Positions 1 to 8,810 of a DNA stretch of 47,709 nucleotides are shown here, one piece after another (position 1 is the first letter of the stretch; each line of letters starts with the position of its first letter). The stretch comes from CAYGUK01 sp964352985 (GTDB taxonomy: Bacteria > Pseudomonadota > Gammaproteobacteria > JAHCLG01). Where the stretch lies: NCBI GenBank assembly GCA_964352985.1, contig CAYGUK010000021.1, positions 1 through 47,709 of the forward strand, given 5' to 3'. Made by a program: the position numbers and the translations under genes. Under the pieces are notes generated by a model, which made no database searches, was not told where the DNA came from, and saw nothing but the letters and a program-made list of their open reading frames with translations.

Positions 1-2
1 AT

Positions 3-374
3 TCTGCAGCAGATTATGCGAACGCACTCGATACTCTTCATGAACAATCACGGTTTGCCGCAGAATTTTTTCAACATTTTGATTTATTTGTTACACCTTC
101 AACGTTGCGACAACAAATCAAAGTTGGCGAATTTCAATTTAATGAAGGTGATGATCCTGAACAATATTATCTCGATAATTTATATCAATTTGCACCAACT
201 TTAAATATGGCAAATGATACAGGCAATCCTGCCATGTCAGTCCCACTTTATTGGTCTAAAGATAATTTACCTATTGGGACACATTTTATGGCAGCATTTG
301 GACGAGAAGATTTATTATTGCAATTAGCTAGACAATTTGAAATTGCTCGGCCTTGGTTTGATAAAAAACCGTAG
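3..374 (+). CDS. Amidase (amidase-signature family), C-terminal fragment
   Basis: The frame is open from the first complete codon at position 3, so this is the last about 123 residues of a gene that begins before the window. The segment around residues 60-105 (FAPTLNMANDTGNPAMSVPL, then LPIGTHFMAAFGREDLLLQL) matches the conserved C-terminal end of amidase-signature enzymes, which hydrolyse amide bonds with a Ser-cisSer-Lys triad. The catalytic triad lies in the missing N-terminal part, so the substrate cannot be judged. Shorter starts inside this frame would only be artefacts of the truncation. The next gene begins 62 bases downstream on the same strand. Confidence 0.85.
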   Translation, partial: SAADYANALDTLHEQSRFAAEFFQHFDLFVTPSTLRQQIKVGEFQFNEGDDPEQYYLDNLYQFAPTLNMANDTGNPAMSVPLYWSKDNLPIGTHFMAAFGREDLLLQLARQFEIARPWFDKKP

Positions 375-436
375 TTTATTTTTATTCATTACAACATTAT
401 GGAGAAAAATAGTGTTTGTAAAAAAGGATCAATGAA

Positions 437-1228
437 ATGTTAACGCAACATGGTGCAAGATTATTAAAAATCCAATCTCGTGATGTTTCGCCAAACTGGT
501 TGTTTTTACCAGGTGGACCAGGTTTAGGATCGGCATCGCTTCAAGGCTTATCAGATAAAATCAATTTGCCTGGGACATTATGGAATGTTGATTTTCCAAA
601 TGATGGCGATAATTTACTGGATGATGATTCGATTACACTCGAAAGATGGCAGCAAGCCGTTATCGAAGCGTGCCAACAATTTAAAGAAGTGTATCTCATC
701 GCGCATTCTTTTGCTGGCATGTTAGCATTAACCATTAATCAACTTGATGATTTAATTCAAGGCCTAGTATTAATTAACAGTGCGCCAGATCAATCTTGGC
801 AAAAACAATTAATGTTTAATGATATGGATGATGCATTTTACGAAAAATACGATGCGTATATTCAAATGCAAAATAATCAAACATATCGTGAATTTTGTTT
901 AGAATGCTACCCTGTTTTCTTTGCCGAAAATGAGTATGAAAAAGGGAAAAAATTTTTACAGCAATTATCTTACAATAATCGAGCATATCAATGGGCTGAG
1001 AATTTTTTTCATCCGCATTTTAATCCTACTTGGATCCCAAGCGTGCCAACATTAATTATTGGCTGTCATGATCAATTAACGCCGATTAATCTATTTTTAC
1101 AACATAAAGAATATCAGCGCGATAATATTAAAATTGAAGCCATTGAAGGTGATTCACATTTTGCCTGGTTTAGTCACTTACAAAAAATTGAACATTCGAT
1201 TAAGATATTTTTCGACATAAATTCTTGA
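437..1228 (+). CDS. Alpha/beta-hydrolase fold protein, proline-iminopeptidase-like
   Basis: A 263-residue cytosolic hydrolase. An oxyanion-hole-type motif LPGGPG is at residues 24-29, the nucleophile elbow AHSFAG puts the catalytic serine at 91, and the acid and histidine are probably Asp212 (GCHDQLTP) and His241 (GDSHFAW). The GGPG motif resembles prolyl iminopeptidases, but the elbow lacks the usual GxSxG first glycine (Ala instead), so the substrate is open. The start is fixed by AAAGGA about 8 bases upstream; an ATG at 432 runs into an immediate stop. It lies 62 bases after an amidase gene and may be cotranscribed with it. Confidence 0.8.
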   Translation: MLTQHGARLLKIQSRDVSPNWLFLPGGPGLGSASLQGLSDKINLPGTLWNVDFPNDGDNLLDDDSITLERWQQAVIEACQQFKEVYLIAHSFAGMLALTINQLDDLIQGLVLINSAPDQSWQKQLMFNDMDDAFYEKYDAYIQMQNNQTYREFCLECYPVFFAENEYEKGKKFLQQLSYNNRAYQWAENFFHPHFNPTWIPSVPTLIIGCHDQLTPINLFLQHKEYQRDNIKIEAIEGDSHFAWFSHLQKIEHSIKIFFDINS

Positions 1229-1229
1229 A

Positions 1230-1258
1230 TTGAAGAAACTGGTGAATACCCTTATACT
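1230..1258 (+). promoter_or_regulatory. Predicted sigma-70 promoter for the NTPDase gene
   Basis: TTGAAG at 1230-1235 and TATACT at 1253-1258 are separated by 17 bases. This lies just after the hydrolase stop codon and 30 bases before the NTPDase ATG, so the apyrase gene probably has its own promoter. Found by eye only. Confidence 0.55.
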
Positions 1259-1287
1259 CGGGCAAAATTAATTGTTCGGGGATTATC

Positions 1288-2409
1288 ATGTTGAAAAAAA
1301 GTTTAATTGCAAGTTCACTAGTTGTTTTTTCTTCAGTTGTTTTTGCGGGGAGCCAATTTAAAGTTATTATTGATGCGGGTAGTTCTGGATCTAGAATTCA
1401 TGTATTTCAACAGGTTGGCGATAAAGATGGCATTCCTGTTATTAAAGAACTAGGTAATCAAAAAATTAAACCCGGTTTATCAAGTTATGCAAACGATCCA
1501 CAAGATGCAGGTAAACCTCTTCAACCTTTACTCACCTTTGCCGAAAACACAATCACAAATGCTAAAGGCCAAATTGGTGATACAACACTATCATTAATGG
1601 CAACGGCAGGCATGCGTGAATTACCGCAAGATGAGCAACAAAAAATTTATGATAATGTTAAAACCATATTGGAAAAAAGTGGATTTCAAATTAAATACGT
1701 GGGCACGATAACAGGTCAAATGGAAGGAGTTTATGGTTTTGTCACTGTAAATGATTTATCAGGTGATATGCAAAATAAAACTTTGATTGGTGCCATGGAT
1801 ATGGGCGGTGCCTCAACTGAAATGACTTTTCCTGCAGAAACGGCACCCAGCAGTAAAGATATTTATTTTCTTAATATTGGTTCTCATCAGTATGAATTAT
1901 TTTCACATAGTTTTCTTGGTTTAGGGCAAGATGTTGCTCGTGGCACAGTCGATGTGCCAGCTTGTTTCCCAAAAGGTTATCCTATGGCAAGTGGTCAAAC
2001 CGGCGCGTTTGATGCTAAAACATGTAAAACCGATATCGATAATTTATTACAATCTGATAATGTATCAAGTATTGTGCCAAAACCAAATAGCACCATGCCT
2101 TTTGTTGCCATGTCAGGTTATTATTATATTGCGCAATTTGTCGGTTTAGATAAAGCTCATTTAGTTCCCGCTACTTTAGAAAATGATATTGATTCAATTT
2201 GTAGTCAACATGATTGGGTATGGTTTGAAAAAACATATCCTAAAGATGATTATAAATGGCAATATTGTTTTAATGGCGAATTCATTGCTGAACTTTTAGA
2301 TACTTATCAATTTAATCCATCAACACAACAAATTGATGCAAAATCAAGTATCGCTCAAACTGATTTAGACTGGACTTACGGTGCGGCTATCATTCAATTT
2401 GCAGGCTAA
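1288..2409 (+). CDS. Secreted nucleoside triphosphate diphosphohydrolase (GDA1/CD39 apyrase)
   Basis: A 373-residue exported NTPDase, which in this family strips gamma and beta phosphates from NTPs and NDPs. A signal peptide (MLKKS, then a hydrophobic stretch ending VFAG) spans about residues 1-21. The apyrase conserved regions appear in order: ACR1 IIDAGSSGSRIHVF (27-40), ACR2 near ATAGMREL (105-112), ACR3 QMEGVYGFVTVN with catalytic Glu146, ACR4 GAMDMGGASTEM (168-179) and a C-terminal WTYGAA. Four cysteines (226, 246, 304, 327) could form two disulfides. Length and layout fit the Legionella pneumophila NTPDases. A GGGGA ribosome binding site precedes the ATG. It is the only gene between its own promoter and a strong hairpin terminator. 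Confidence 0.93.
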   Translation: MLKKSLIASSLVVFSSVVFAGSQFKVIIDAGSSGSRIHVFQQVGDKDGIPVIKELGNQKIKPGLSSYANDPQDAGKPLQPLLTFAENTITNAKGQIGDTTLSLMATAGMRELPQDEQQKIYDNVKTILEKSGFQIKYVGTITGQMEGVYGFVTVNDLSGDMQNKTLIGAMDMGGASTEMTFPAETAPSSKDIYFLNIGSHQYELFSHSFLGLGQDVARGTVDVPACFPKGYPMASGQTGAFDAKTCKTDIDNLLQSDNVSSIVPKPNSTMPFVAMSGYYYIAQFVGLDKAHLVPATLENDIDSICSQHDWVWFEKTYPKDDYKWQYCFNGEFIAELLDTYQFNPSTQQIDAKSSIAQTDLDWTYGAAIIQFAG

Positions 2410-2429
2410 ATCAGATTGCACTGTTTTAA

Positions 2430-2466
2430 TAAAGTGAACTCTAAATTAGAGTTCACTTTATTTTTG
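2430..2466 (+). terminator. Rho-independent terminator after the NTPDase gene
   Basis: A perfect 15-bp inverted repeat (TAAAGTGAACTCTAA at 2430-2444 and its complement at 2446-2460) has one unpaired central base, so the real loop is a few bases. It is followed by TTTTTGCT. It lies between the converging NTPDase and waaA genes. The T-run supports the plus direction; the hairpin may also slow minus-strand transcription, though no T-run is on that side. Confidence 0.8.
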
Positions 2467-2499
2467 CTATAAGAAATTTAATTAGAAGTAAAATAATTT

Positions 2500-3792
2500 T
2501 TATCTGCTTTGAGGAAGATCGAATAAACATTGTTGTAAAATTTCAACATGCTTATCAAGCGCACCACGATTTTTGAGCACAACTTGTCGACCTTTTTCAC
2601 CTGCTTCAGTGCGACCTTTTGCATCGTTAAAATAATTTATTACCGTAGGCGCTAATTGATCGACATGATTAATTTGCACAACACTGCCTGCTTGTTTTAG
2701 TAATTCGTTTATTTCATTAAAGTTAAACATATAAGGTCCGGTGACAATGGGGATCCCAAGTGCTGCAGGTTCTAATAAATTATGGCCGCCAGTTTCAACT
2801 AAAGAGCCACCCACAAAGGCAACATCACTTGCTGCATAGAATAAAGTAAGCTCACCCATGGTATTACCAATAAAAACATCGGTTGTAGCTTGGCAGGGTT
2901 TATTATCACTGCGTTGAATTGTTTGATAGCCTTTTTTTTGCACCAGTTGCGTGACTTTTTCAAATCGGTCGGGATGTCTTGGCACTAAGACGAGTAAAAT
3001 ATTAGGAATGGTTTTTTTAATGGTGGCAAAGGCAGATAAAATTAATTCTTCTTCACCTTCATGTGTGCTCGCGCAAATCCAAACAGGACGATCAATTCCC
3101 CATTGTTGGCGTAATAATTCTGATGTTTCAAACACACTGGCCGGAAGTTGCAAATCAAATTTCATACTACCACTAATAATGACTTTATTTTTATCTAGGC
3201 CTAAATTGATATAACGTTTTGCATCATTTTTATTTTGGGCGATCACCGTGGTGATATTCGCGAGCATTGAGCGCATGAGATGAGGTAGACGCCCATAATT
3301 TTTAGCAGAACGAGCGGAGAGTCTGGCATTGGCAATAAAAACAGGAATATGTTTTTTGTGGCATTGATATAAAATATTAGGCCATAATTCTGTTTCCATC
3401 ATAATCGCGATGCGTGGTTTAACTCGATTTAAAAAACGTTTAACAACGTGGGGTAAATCATAAGGCGCATAAATATGAAAAATATCTTCAGTCGAAAAAT
3501 CTTTGAAATGTGTTTTGACCTGTTCACTGCCTGTCGGAGTTGTTGTGGTAACGATAATCGCACATTCAGGATGCACCTGCTTTAAGCGTTTGATCAATGG
3601 AACAGCAACAATGACTTCACCCACCGATACGGCATGAACCCAGATGCTCGGCTTTTGTAATTTAAATTGAAAATGGGCGAAACGTTCGCGAATTCTAAAT
3701 CGATACGCGGTTAATCGTCGCGAGCGCCAAAACAAACGCACAACAGCATAAGGCGTTAATAAATAAAGGACAAAGCTATAGATTATTCGCAA
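2500..3792 (-). CDS. waaA: 3-deoxy-D-manno-octulosonic acid transferase
   Basis: A 430-residue inner-membrane-anchored GT-B enzyme that transfers Kdo from CMP-Kdo to lipid IVA, an essential step of lipopolysaccharide core synthesis. It starts with a hydrophobic anchor (MRIIYSFVLYLLTPYAVVRL) typical of WaaA, followed by HAVSVGEVIVAVPLI with the conserved catalytic Glu near residue 59, TTTTPTGSEQV, METELWPN, and the donor-site segment GGHNLLEPAALGIPIVTGP. The start codon is TTG; the N-terminal alignment to the family leaves no better start. The length is normal for the family. The gene is divergent from thymidine kinase and convergent with the NTPDase gene. Confidence 0.95.
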   Translation of the reverse strand: MRIIYSFVLYLLTPYAVVRLFWRSRRLTAYRFRIRERFAHFQFKLQKPSIWVHAVSVGEVIVAVPLIKRLKQVHPECAIIVTTTTPTGSEQVKTHFKDFSTEDIFHIYAPYDLPHVVKRFLNRVKPRIAIMMETELWPNILYQCHKKHIPVFIANARLSARSAKNYGRLPHLMRSMLANITTVIAQNKNDAKRYINLGLDKNKVIISGSMKFDLQLPASVFETSELLRQQWGIDRPVWICASTHEGEEELILSAFATIKKTIPNILLVLVPRHPDRFEKVTQLVQKKGYQTIQRSDNKPCQATTDVFIGNTMGELTLFYAASDVAFVGGSLVETGGHNLLEPAALGIPIVTGPYMFNFNEINELLKQAGSVVQINHVDQLAPTVINYFNDAKGRTEAGEKGRQVVLKNRGALDKHVEILQQCLFDLPQSR

Positions 3793-3915
3793 CTTCTTGA
3801 TTCTCTTTGGTATAAAGCGGTATTTTACCTAGCTTTTAGTGTCGACTCAATTTTTCATAGCGCAATTCTTAAGATTTCAGTATGATTGTTCGTCGTAAGA
3901 GGGAAGGAATACGAC

Positions 3916-4545
3916 GTGGCGAAACTATATTTTTATTATTCGGCGATGAATGCCGGAAAATCAACAACTTTACTACAGTCTAGTTATAACTATCGTGAAA
4001 GAGGAATGGATACCATTTTATTTATACCTGTTATTGATACACGATATTCCGTTGGCGAAATTCATTCTAGAATTGGTTTAAGTTCTGATGCTGTCACGTT
4101 TGAAGCGGAAACGAATTTATTTAACTATGTCAAAGATGCAAAACTCACTCAACCAAAGTTATCATGTATATTAGTAGATGAAGCCCAATTTTTAAAACGA
4201 GCCCAAGTTTATCAATTAACAGACATTGCTGATAAATTAAATATTCCAGTATTAGCTTATGGGTTACGAACAGATTTTCAAGCGAATGTCTTTGAGGGAA
4301 GTTTATATTTATTAGGTTTAGCAGAAGAAATCGTTGAAATTAAAACGATTTGTTATTGTGGGCGCAAAGCCACGATGAATATGCGAATCGATGAACAAGG
4401 AAATACCGTCAAAACAGGTAAGCAAATTGAAATAGGTGGGAACGATCGTTATATCGCCACTTGTCGTAAGTGCTTTAAAATTGGAAAACCACCTGTGAAA
4501 GTTTTTTCAAATAAACAATCTGATGAATTATGTGAAGTATTGTGA
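3916..4545 (+). CDS. tdk: Thymidine kinase (type II)
   Basis: Phosphorylates thymidine (and deoxyuridine) with ATP in pyrimidine salvage. Counting from the GTG at 3916 (MAKLYFYYSAMNAGKST), the P-loop GKST is at 14-17, the DEAQF Walker B/lasso motif at 88-92, and zinc-binding cysteines at 146, 148, 183 and 186 (CYC and CRKC). IEIGGNDRY supplies the thymidine-binding loop. The frame extends 10 codons upstream to an ATG at 3886, but GGAAGGA lies 7 bases before the GTG and the family begins exactly there, so the protein is 209 residues. It is divergent from waaA. No own terminator is visible. Confidence 0.95.
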   Translation: MAKLYFYYSAMNAGKSTTLLQSSYNYRERGMDTILFIPVIDTRYSVGEIHSRIGLSSDAVTFEAETNLFNYVKDAKLTQPKLSCILVDEAQFLKRAQVYQLTDIADKLNIPVLAYGLRTDFQANVFEGSLYLLGLAEEIVEIKTICYCGRKATMNMRIDEQGNTVKTGKQIEIGGNDRYIATCRKCFKIGKPPVKVFSNKQSDELCEVL

Positions 4546-4588
4546 AAAATCCTGGTAATTAGTTCGTATTATATATCCTCAAAAAAGC

Positions 4589-4618
4589 TTGCGAATTACC
4601 TGGTAGTTTGGCTACAAT
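4589..4618 (+). promoter_or_regulatory. Possible sigma-70 promoter upstream of the MFS gene
   Basis: TTGCGA at 4589-4594 and TACAAT at 4613-4618 are spaced by 18 bases in the 194-base gap between tdk and the MFS carrier gene. The leader to the ATG at 4740 would be over 110 bases. A promoter closer to the gene cannot be excluded. Confidence 0.35.
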
Positions 4619-4739
4619 ACGCCAGCGAGCGAGGATGGGTTGTAATAAAAAATAGTGACATTACATAACGATCAATTCAATTTCTTAGCCTTTCAAGGTT
4701 TTTGTATCCTATTCAATACTTTTTCCCAAGGAGAATGCC

Positions 4740-6056
4740 ATGCACACGGTAATTGGTAGCCAGGCTAGAAGTGAAACAGATGAATTGGAAAGTTTTCAAT
4801 TGTACCCTTGGATCGTTTTAGTCTCAGCTTCATTATTTTTTCTTTACGAATTTATGCAACTAAACTTATTTAATGCGATTGATTTACCGCTTAGAGCACA
4901 GTTCGGATTAAATGCAACTGAGTTGGGTCGAATCGCTGCTTATTATGCTTATGCAAATTTACTCTTTTTATTTCCAGCCGGTATTTTACTCGATCGATTT
5001 TCCACCAAGAAAATTATTATTATAGCGATGATGATTTGTGCTGGCGCAACGTTTGCTTTTGCAAATGCGGAAGTAGTTTGGGTTGCTAAGTTATGTCGCT
5101 TTATGACGGGTATCGGTGGTTCATTTTGCTTTTTAAGCTGTATCCGTTTAGCTTCGCGTTGGTTTCCACCAAAACATATGGCGTTAGCAACCGGTATTAT
5201 TGTGACCTTAGGCATGTCAGGAGGCGCGCTTGCGCAAGCTCCTTTAACTTATTTAGTGCAAGCAGTGGGATGGCGTCACGCCTTAATGATTGATAGTGCG
5301 ATGGGTATTGTTATTATTTCAATTATCATTGCGATAGTTCGTGATTTCCCTAAGCGCGAAAAATCCCATTACGAACATGCCCATGAAGTTTTGCATGAAA
5401 TTGGATTTTGGCGAAGCATTAAATTAGCTTTTTCTAATCGACAAAATTATTTAGGTGGACTTTACACGAGTTTATTTAACTTACCCATTGCATTATTAGG
5501 TTCTCTTTGGGGGATTCCTTATTTACGCTATGCCAAAGGTATTAGTTTAGAGCATGCTTCATTAGCAACAATGATGTTATTTGTGGGTACCATTGTGGGT
5601 GGCCCAATAATTGGTGAAATATCCGATAAAATTTTACGTCGTAAATTACCGATGTTAGTGGGGGGCGCAATTTCATTAGTATTAATGTTTTTTGTAATTT
5701 ATTTACCTGTACAATCTTATATAAGTTATATGATTTTATTTTTTATCTTAGGTGTTGTCACAAGTTGCCAAATTTTAGCTTATCCACTTATTGCTGAAAG
5801 TAATCCGAGCTATTTAACAGGTACTTGCATGAGTATTGCTTCAATGTTGATTTTGGGTGGTTATGCTGTATTTCAGCCTATTTTTGGAAAATTAATGGAT
5901 CTTGATTGGCATGGCCGTATTGCTCATGGTGTGAGAATATACTCATCCCATGATTTTAGTTTACCAATGTTAGTGTTCCCTATTGCTTTTATTGTCGCGC
6001 TTGTAGCGGCCTGGCTTATCAAAGAGACATTTTGCCAAGCGGTTCCTGAAGAATAA
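4740..6056 (+). CDS. Major facilitator superfamily carrier
   Basis: A 438-residue inner-membrane transporter with about 12 hydrophobic helices. Typical MFS features are the loop 2-3 motif around GILLDRFSTKKI (about residues 81-92), the loop RFMTGIGGSFCFLSCIRLASRWFP, and a second-half repeat GEISDKILRRKLP. The first helix (IVLVSASLFFLYEFMQL) and the following segment resemble the large family of Legionella and Coxiella MFS proteins that includes the Pht nutrient carriers. The substrate cannot be read from sequence. AAGGAG lies 6 bases before the ATG. The neighbouring nucleoside-salvage genes make a nucleoside or amino acid plausible, but that is a guess. Confidence 0.85.
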   Translation: MHTVIGSQARSETDELESFQLYPWIVLVSASLFFLYEFMQLNLFNAIDLPLRAQFGLNATELGRIAAYYAYANLLFLFPAGILLDRFSTKKIIIIAMMICAGATFAFANAEVVWVAKLCRFMTGIGGSFCFLSCIRLASRWFPPKHMALATGIIVTLGMSGGALAQAPLTYLVQAVGWRHALMIDSAMGIVIISIIIAIVRDFPKREKSHYEHAHEVLHEIGFWRSIKLAFSNRQNYLGGLYTSLFNLPIALLGSLWGIPYLRYAKGISLEHASLATMMLFVGTIVGGPIIGEISDKILRRKLPMLVGGAISLVLMFFVIYLPVQSYISYMILFFILGVVTSCQILAYPLIAESNPSYLTGTCMSIASMLILGGYAVFQPIFGKLMDLDWHGRIAHGVRIYSSHDFSLPMLVFPIAFIVALVAAWLIKETFCQAVPEE

Positions 6057-6489
6057 GCTTGCACTATTTTATTAAAGTCAGATTCAATTGTGCGTTGATG
6101 AGTTAATCAGTGCATTCTGCTGAAATTAATTTTTTATTACGTAAACCTTCGCAAGCAAATAGAATTATTATTGTTGAAATAGCTTGTTGATGGGTTTTCA
6201 TAAATTAAGACTTTAAACGAAATCTTATCCAGTTGAGAGATATTTCTATCATATTAAAAAAATATAGCACACCACTGCTTAAGCGCTATTTAAGTTGGAA
6301 TAAGTTATTTAACACATTGAAATTAGAAATGGCGGACGAATAAATCGATTTTTTCATAGGCACAATATATTGCCGGAAAACAGTGAGACTTGACCTTTTG
6401 AGTTAACCCGTTTCTAATTAATATGCCAGGCGTAAACTTGGCAATGTTTAAGTGTGAAAATGATATAACAAATTTTAGAGGATAAACGA
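6057..6489. other. Intergenic stretch, 433 bases
   Basis: No convincing gene or hairpin terminator is seen. Near the right end, TGATATAAC (6461-6469) reads as an extended -10 element with TTGGCA at 6438-6443, but the 20-base spacing is too wide for a confident promoter. It is directly followed by the AGAGGA ribosome binding site of the deaminase gene. A short palindrome TTAAGCGCTATTTAA lies near 6282. Confidence 0.4.
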
Positions 6490-7458
6490 TTGATAGCGAA
6501 AGCCGAGTTGCATGTTCATTTAGAAGGGGCGGTATTTCCAAGTTTGGTAAAACGCTTGGCATTAAAAAATGGTGTGGATTTGCCCGAAAATATTTTTGCC
6601 AATGACGAGACTTTTTATTGGAAAGACTTTCTTGATTTTTTGCATGTTTATGAAACGGCAAGTCAGGTGATACGTTCAGGTGAAGATTATAAAATTGTCA
6701 CTTATGAATATCTTGCTCGTTCAGCGCAAGAAGGTGCTATCTATGTTGAAGTAATGCCATCGCCCGATCATGCAGCGCTTGCTGGAATGAGTTATCAAGA
6801 AATGCTCGAAGGCGTTATCAGTGGAATGGAAGATGCGAAACGCGATCATCAAATCGAGTCTCGTATTTTTATTTCAGCCGTAAGACATTACGGTGTCGAA
6901 AAATGTGAAGCTGTTGCTAAATTAGCGGCGGCAAATCCGCATCCTTTAGTCACTGGTTTTGGTTTAGGGGGCGATGAAATAAATTTTCCACCAAAACAAT
7001 TTGCCAAAACATTTCATATTGCGCATGAAGCAGGATTAAGTTGTACTTGTCATGCGGGTGAATGGTGTGGTCCTAATGATGGTTTATGGGATGCTGTTAA
7101 CTATTTACCGCTCAAAAGAATTGGTCATGGTGTGCGTGCGATAGAAGATGAAAAATTAATTGCAGAAATTATTCAAAAAGATATTACTTTAGAATGCGCG
7201 CCAGGAAGTAATATTTCTTTAGGTGTTTATCCTAATTATGAGCAACATCCATTTTTATTATTGCGTGATGCGGGTGTGAAAGTAACTTTAAATTCAGATG
7301 ACCCTCCGTATTTTGCGACAACACTTGGGAAAGAATATGATAATGCGCAAAAACACTTTCAATTAACTGATGAAGAGTTAAAAGATATTACACGTAATGC
7401 GCTCAATGCCGCTTTTGTTGATGATGAAACTCGTCAAGAATTATTAAAAAGGGTATAA
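6490..7458 (+). CDS. add: Adenosine deaminase family enzyme
   Basis: A 322-residue TIM-barrel metal-dependent purine deaminase. Zinc ligands and catalytic residues are in place: HVHLEG at 8-13, HAGEW with His188 and Glu191, RIGHGVR, and NSDDPPYF with Asp270 and Asp271. The product of adenosine deamination would be inosine, which feeds the purine nucleoside phosphorylase encoded near 46.5 kb. The family also contains adenine, aminodeoxyfutalosine and 5'-deoxyadenosine deaminases; the SDDPPYF and ECAPGSNISLGVYP segments resemble alphaproteobacterial proteins annotated as adenosine deaminase, so the exact substrate is uncertain. The start is TTG, with AGAGGA upstream; HVHLEG so near the N-terminus supports it. 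Confidence 0.85.
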   Translation: MIAKAELHVHLEGAVFPSLVKRLALKNGVDLPENIFANDETFYWKDFLDFLHVYETASQVIRSGEDYKIVTYEYLARSAQEGAIYVEVMPSPDHAALAGMSYQEMLEGVISGMEDAKRDHQIESRIFISAVRHYGVEKCEAVAKLAAANPHPLVTGFGLGGDEINFPPKQFAKTFHIAHEAGLSCTCHAGEWCGPNDGLWDAVNYLPLKRIGHGVRAIEDEKLIAEIIQKDITLECAPGSNISLGVYPNYEQHPFLLLRDAGVKVTLNSDDPPYFATTLGKEYDNAQKHFQLTDEELKDITRNALNAAFVDDETRQELLKRV

Positions 7459-7535
7459 CTTTCTTAGCTATTTTGCATTTATGCTGAATAGTTACTGATA
7501 TTCCAAGAATAATATAATAAAAATATAGGTGAAAA

Positions 7536-7868
7536 ATGAAAATTTGCGAATTCGGGGCTTCAGTCGAAATTGAATTAGCCTGTTATTTATTTGATAAAGA
7601 GGCTTTAGAAAAAGCACTAGCCAAACAAGATGCAAAGATAAGTTTCAAATTTATTGAAGAGCGAAAGTTGGCAACCAAGGAATTAATAGATTCGTTTAAT
7701 TTTTTAATTTCTCTAAAATGTAAATCGCATAATATAGTTTTGCTTCAACAAGAGTGCAACCATGTATTAAAATTAAATAAGTTCCTAGATACATTAACAA
7801 AACTTGAAAAGGAACTATTGGAAAAATCTCAGACGTCAAAATTAAGAATTAGTTGCAAAAAAAGTTAA
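7536..7868 (+). CDS. Hypothetical protein, 110 aa
   Basis: Not recognised. The protein is Lys/Glu-rich and probably all-helical, with a likely coiled coil or helical hairpin around residues 70-104 (LKLNKFLDTLTKLEKELLEK). There is no signal peptide or membrane segment. AGGTG precedes the ATG, and the codon use resembles the neighbours. It converges with the SET-domain gene, leaving 22 bases between the stops. Confidence 0.6.
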   Translation: MKICEFGASVEIELACYLFDKEALEKALAKQDAKISFKFIEERKLATKELIDSFNFLISLKCKSHNIVLLQQECNHVLKLNKFLDTLTKLEKELLEKSQTSKLRISCKKS

Positions 7869-7890
7869 AGCATAATAAATATATTTTCAG

Positions 7891-8370
7891 CTAAGCATTT
7901 ATTAATTGATAACGCTTAGTGCGTTTAATTGCTGCTCGATGCTTTTTGCCAACAATAAAACCAAAACAACTTTTTGTATTACATAAACAAGGGCGGGTAT
8001 CCCAACCAAAGCGATGAAAACCATAGTCGTAACTTAATTCTTCGTGTTGTTTAATGTCGCGTTTTGCATAAATCCAAATTGTTTTTTCATCAACAATGCA
8101 GGCATAACAATTGGGTTCACAAGAATGATTAATGTATTTTGCCAAATTGTCATCGGTGTCCCCATCGAGGACAATTTTTTGATTAAGCGTGAAAAGGTAA
8201 ATGCATTTATTATCATTTTCTTCGGCAATTTTATCAGCCTGTTTGTGGCTAATTCTATTGCCCGTATATTCAGTAATAGGAGTTTCAATACTGATATCAC
8301 AATTCGCATAAAGACCATAATTATGAATACTTGATTGCTTAAGATAAATAAGTGGATGTTGTTTAGTCAT
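7891..8370 (-). CDS. SET-domain protein with post-SET cysteines, putative lysine methyltransferase
   Basis: A 159-residue protein that is almost only a SET domain. SET enzymes transfer a methyl group from S-adenosylmethionine to lysine side chains. Visible motifs are GLYAN with an N-terminal SET strand (19-23), NLAKYINHSCEPNC (75-88) with the NHSC cofactor-binding signature, EELSYDYGF with the catalytic-site Tyr in YDY (114-116), and a post-SET cluster (CLC and C, at 128, 130 and 135) that with Cys84 would bind zinc. No signal peptide is seen. The C-terminus is basic. The target could be a bacterial protein or, if secreted, a host one; nothing in the sequence decides. Confidence 0.88.
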   Translation of the reverse strand: MTKQHPLIYLKQSSIHNYGLYANCDISIETPITEYTGNRISHKQADKIAEENDNKCIYLFTLNQKIVLDGDTDDNLAKYINHSCEPNCYACIVDEKTIWIYAKRDIKQHEELSYDYGFHRFGWDTRPCLCNTKSCFGFIVGKKHRAAIKRTKRYQLINA

Positions 8371-8444
8371 TATTCCAAGATAAAAATAAAATCATACATA
8401 ATATGATTCTAGCCTACTTTCATGCTGTTTTTCAAATATTGATT

Positions 8445-8810
8445 TCAATCTTCGTAAATTGTTTTCGTTCCAATCGCGTGAAAGCTCGCAATTGCGCCAC
8501 TTTTTTGATGACGAACCACACATCTTACTTGCTGACCACTCGTCGAAATATTTCGACTATCAATATAATACCCTCGGGGTAAAGGATCGCGAGAATGAGT
8601 AAGAGTCGTAAATAGGCGATTTGAATGCTGGCAATTTGAGACAGGTAGCCAATGATTTGGACCTAAGCTCGCGTTATATTGATGTAATTGGGTTAATTGC
8701 CGTGATAGATCATCAATTGGACGATTTCTCTCTGCGATATACACATTTGCTAAACAAATTGGTTGATAAAAGGCTAACATGCTGAAAAAAATGAGTTTCT
8801 TAAGAAGCAT
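8445..8810 (-). CDS. Small secreted or periplasmic protein of unknown function
   Basis: 121 residues with a clear signal peptide (MLLKKLIFFSMLAFYQPICLA, cleavage near residue 21), leaving a mature protein of about 100 residues. The mature part has two cysteines (about 59 and 96) that could form one disulfide, and a compact C-terminal half. I do not recognise the family. An AGGGA ribosome binding site lies 8 bases before the ATG. It is transcribed away from the 1182-aa orphan gene and lies 74 bases upstream of the SET gene on the same strand, so the two may share a transcript. Confidence 0.65.
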   Translation of the reverse strand: MLLKKLIFFSMLAFYQPICLANVYIAERNRPIDDLSRQLTQLHQYNASLGPNHWLPVSNCQHSNRLFTTLTHSRDPLPRGYYIDSRNISTSGQQVRCVVRHQKSGAIASFHAIGTKTIYED

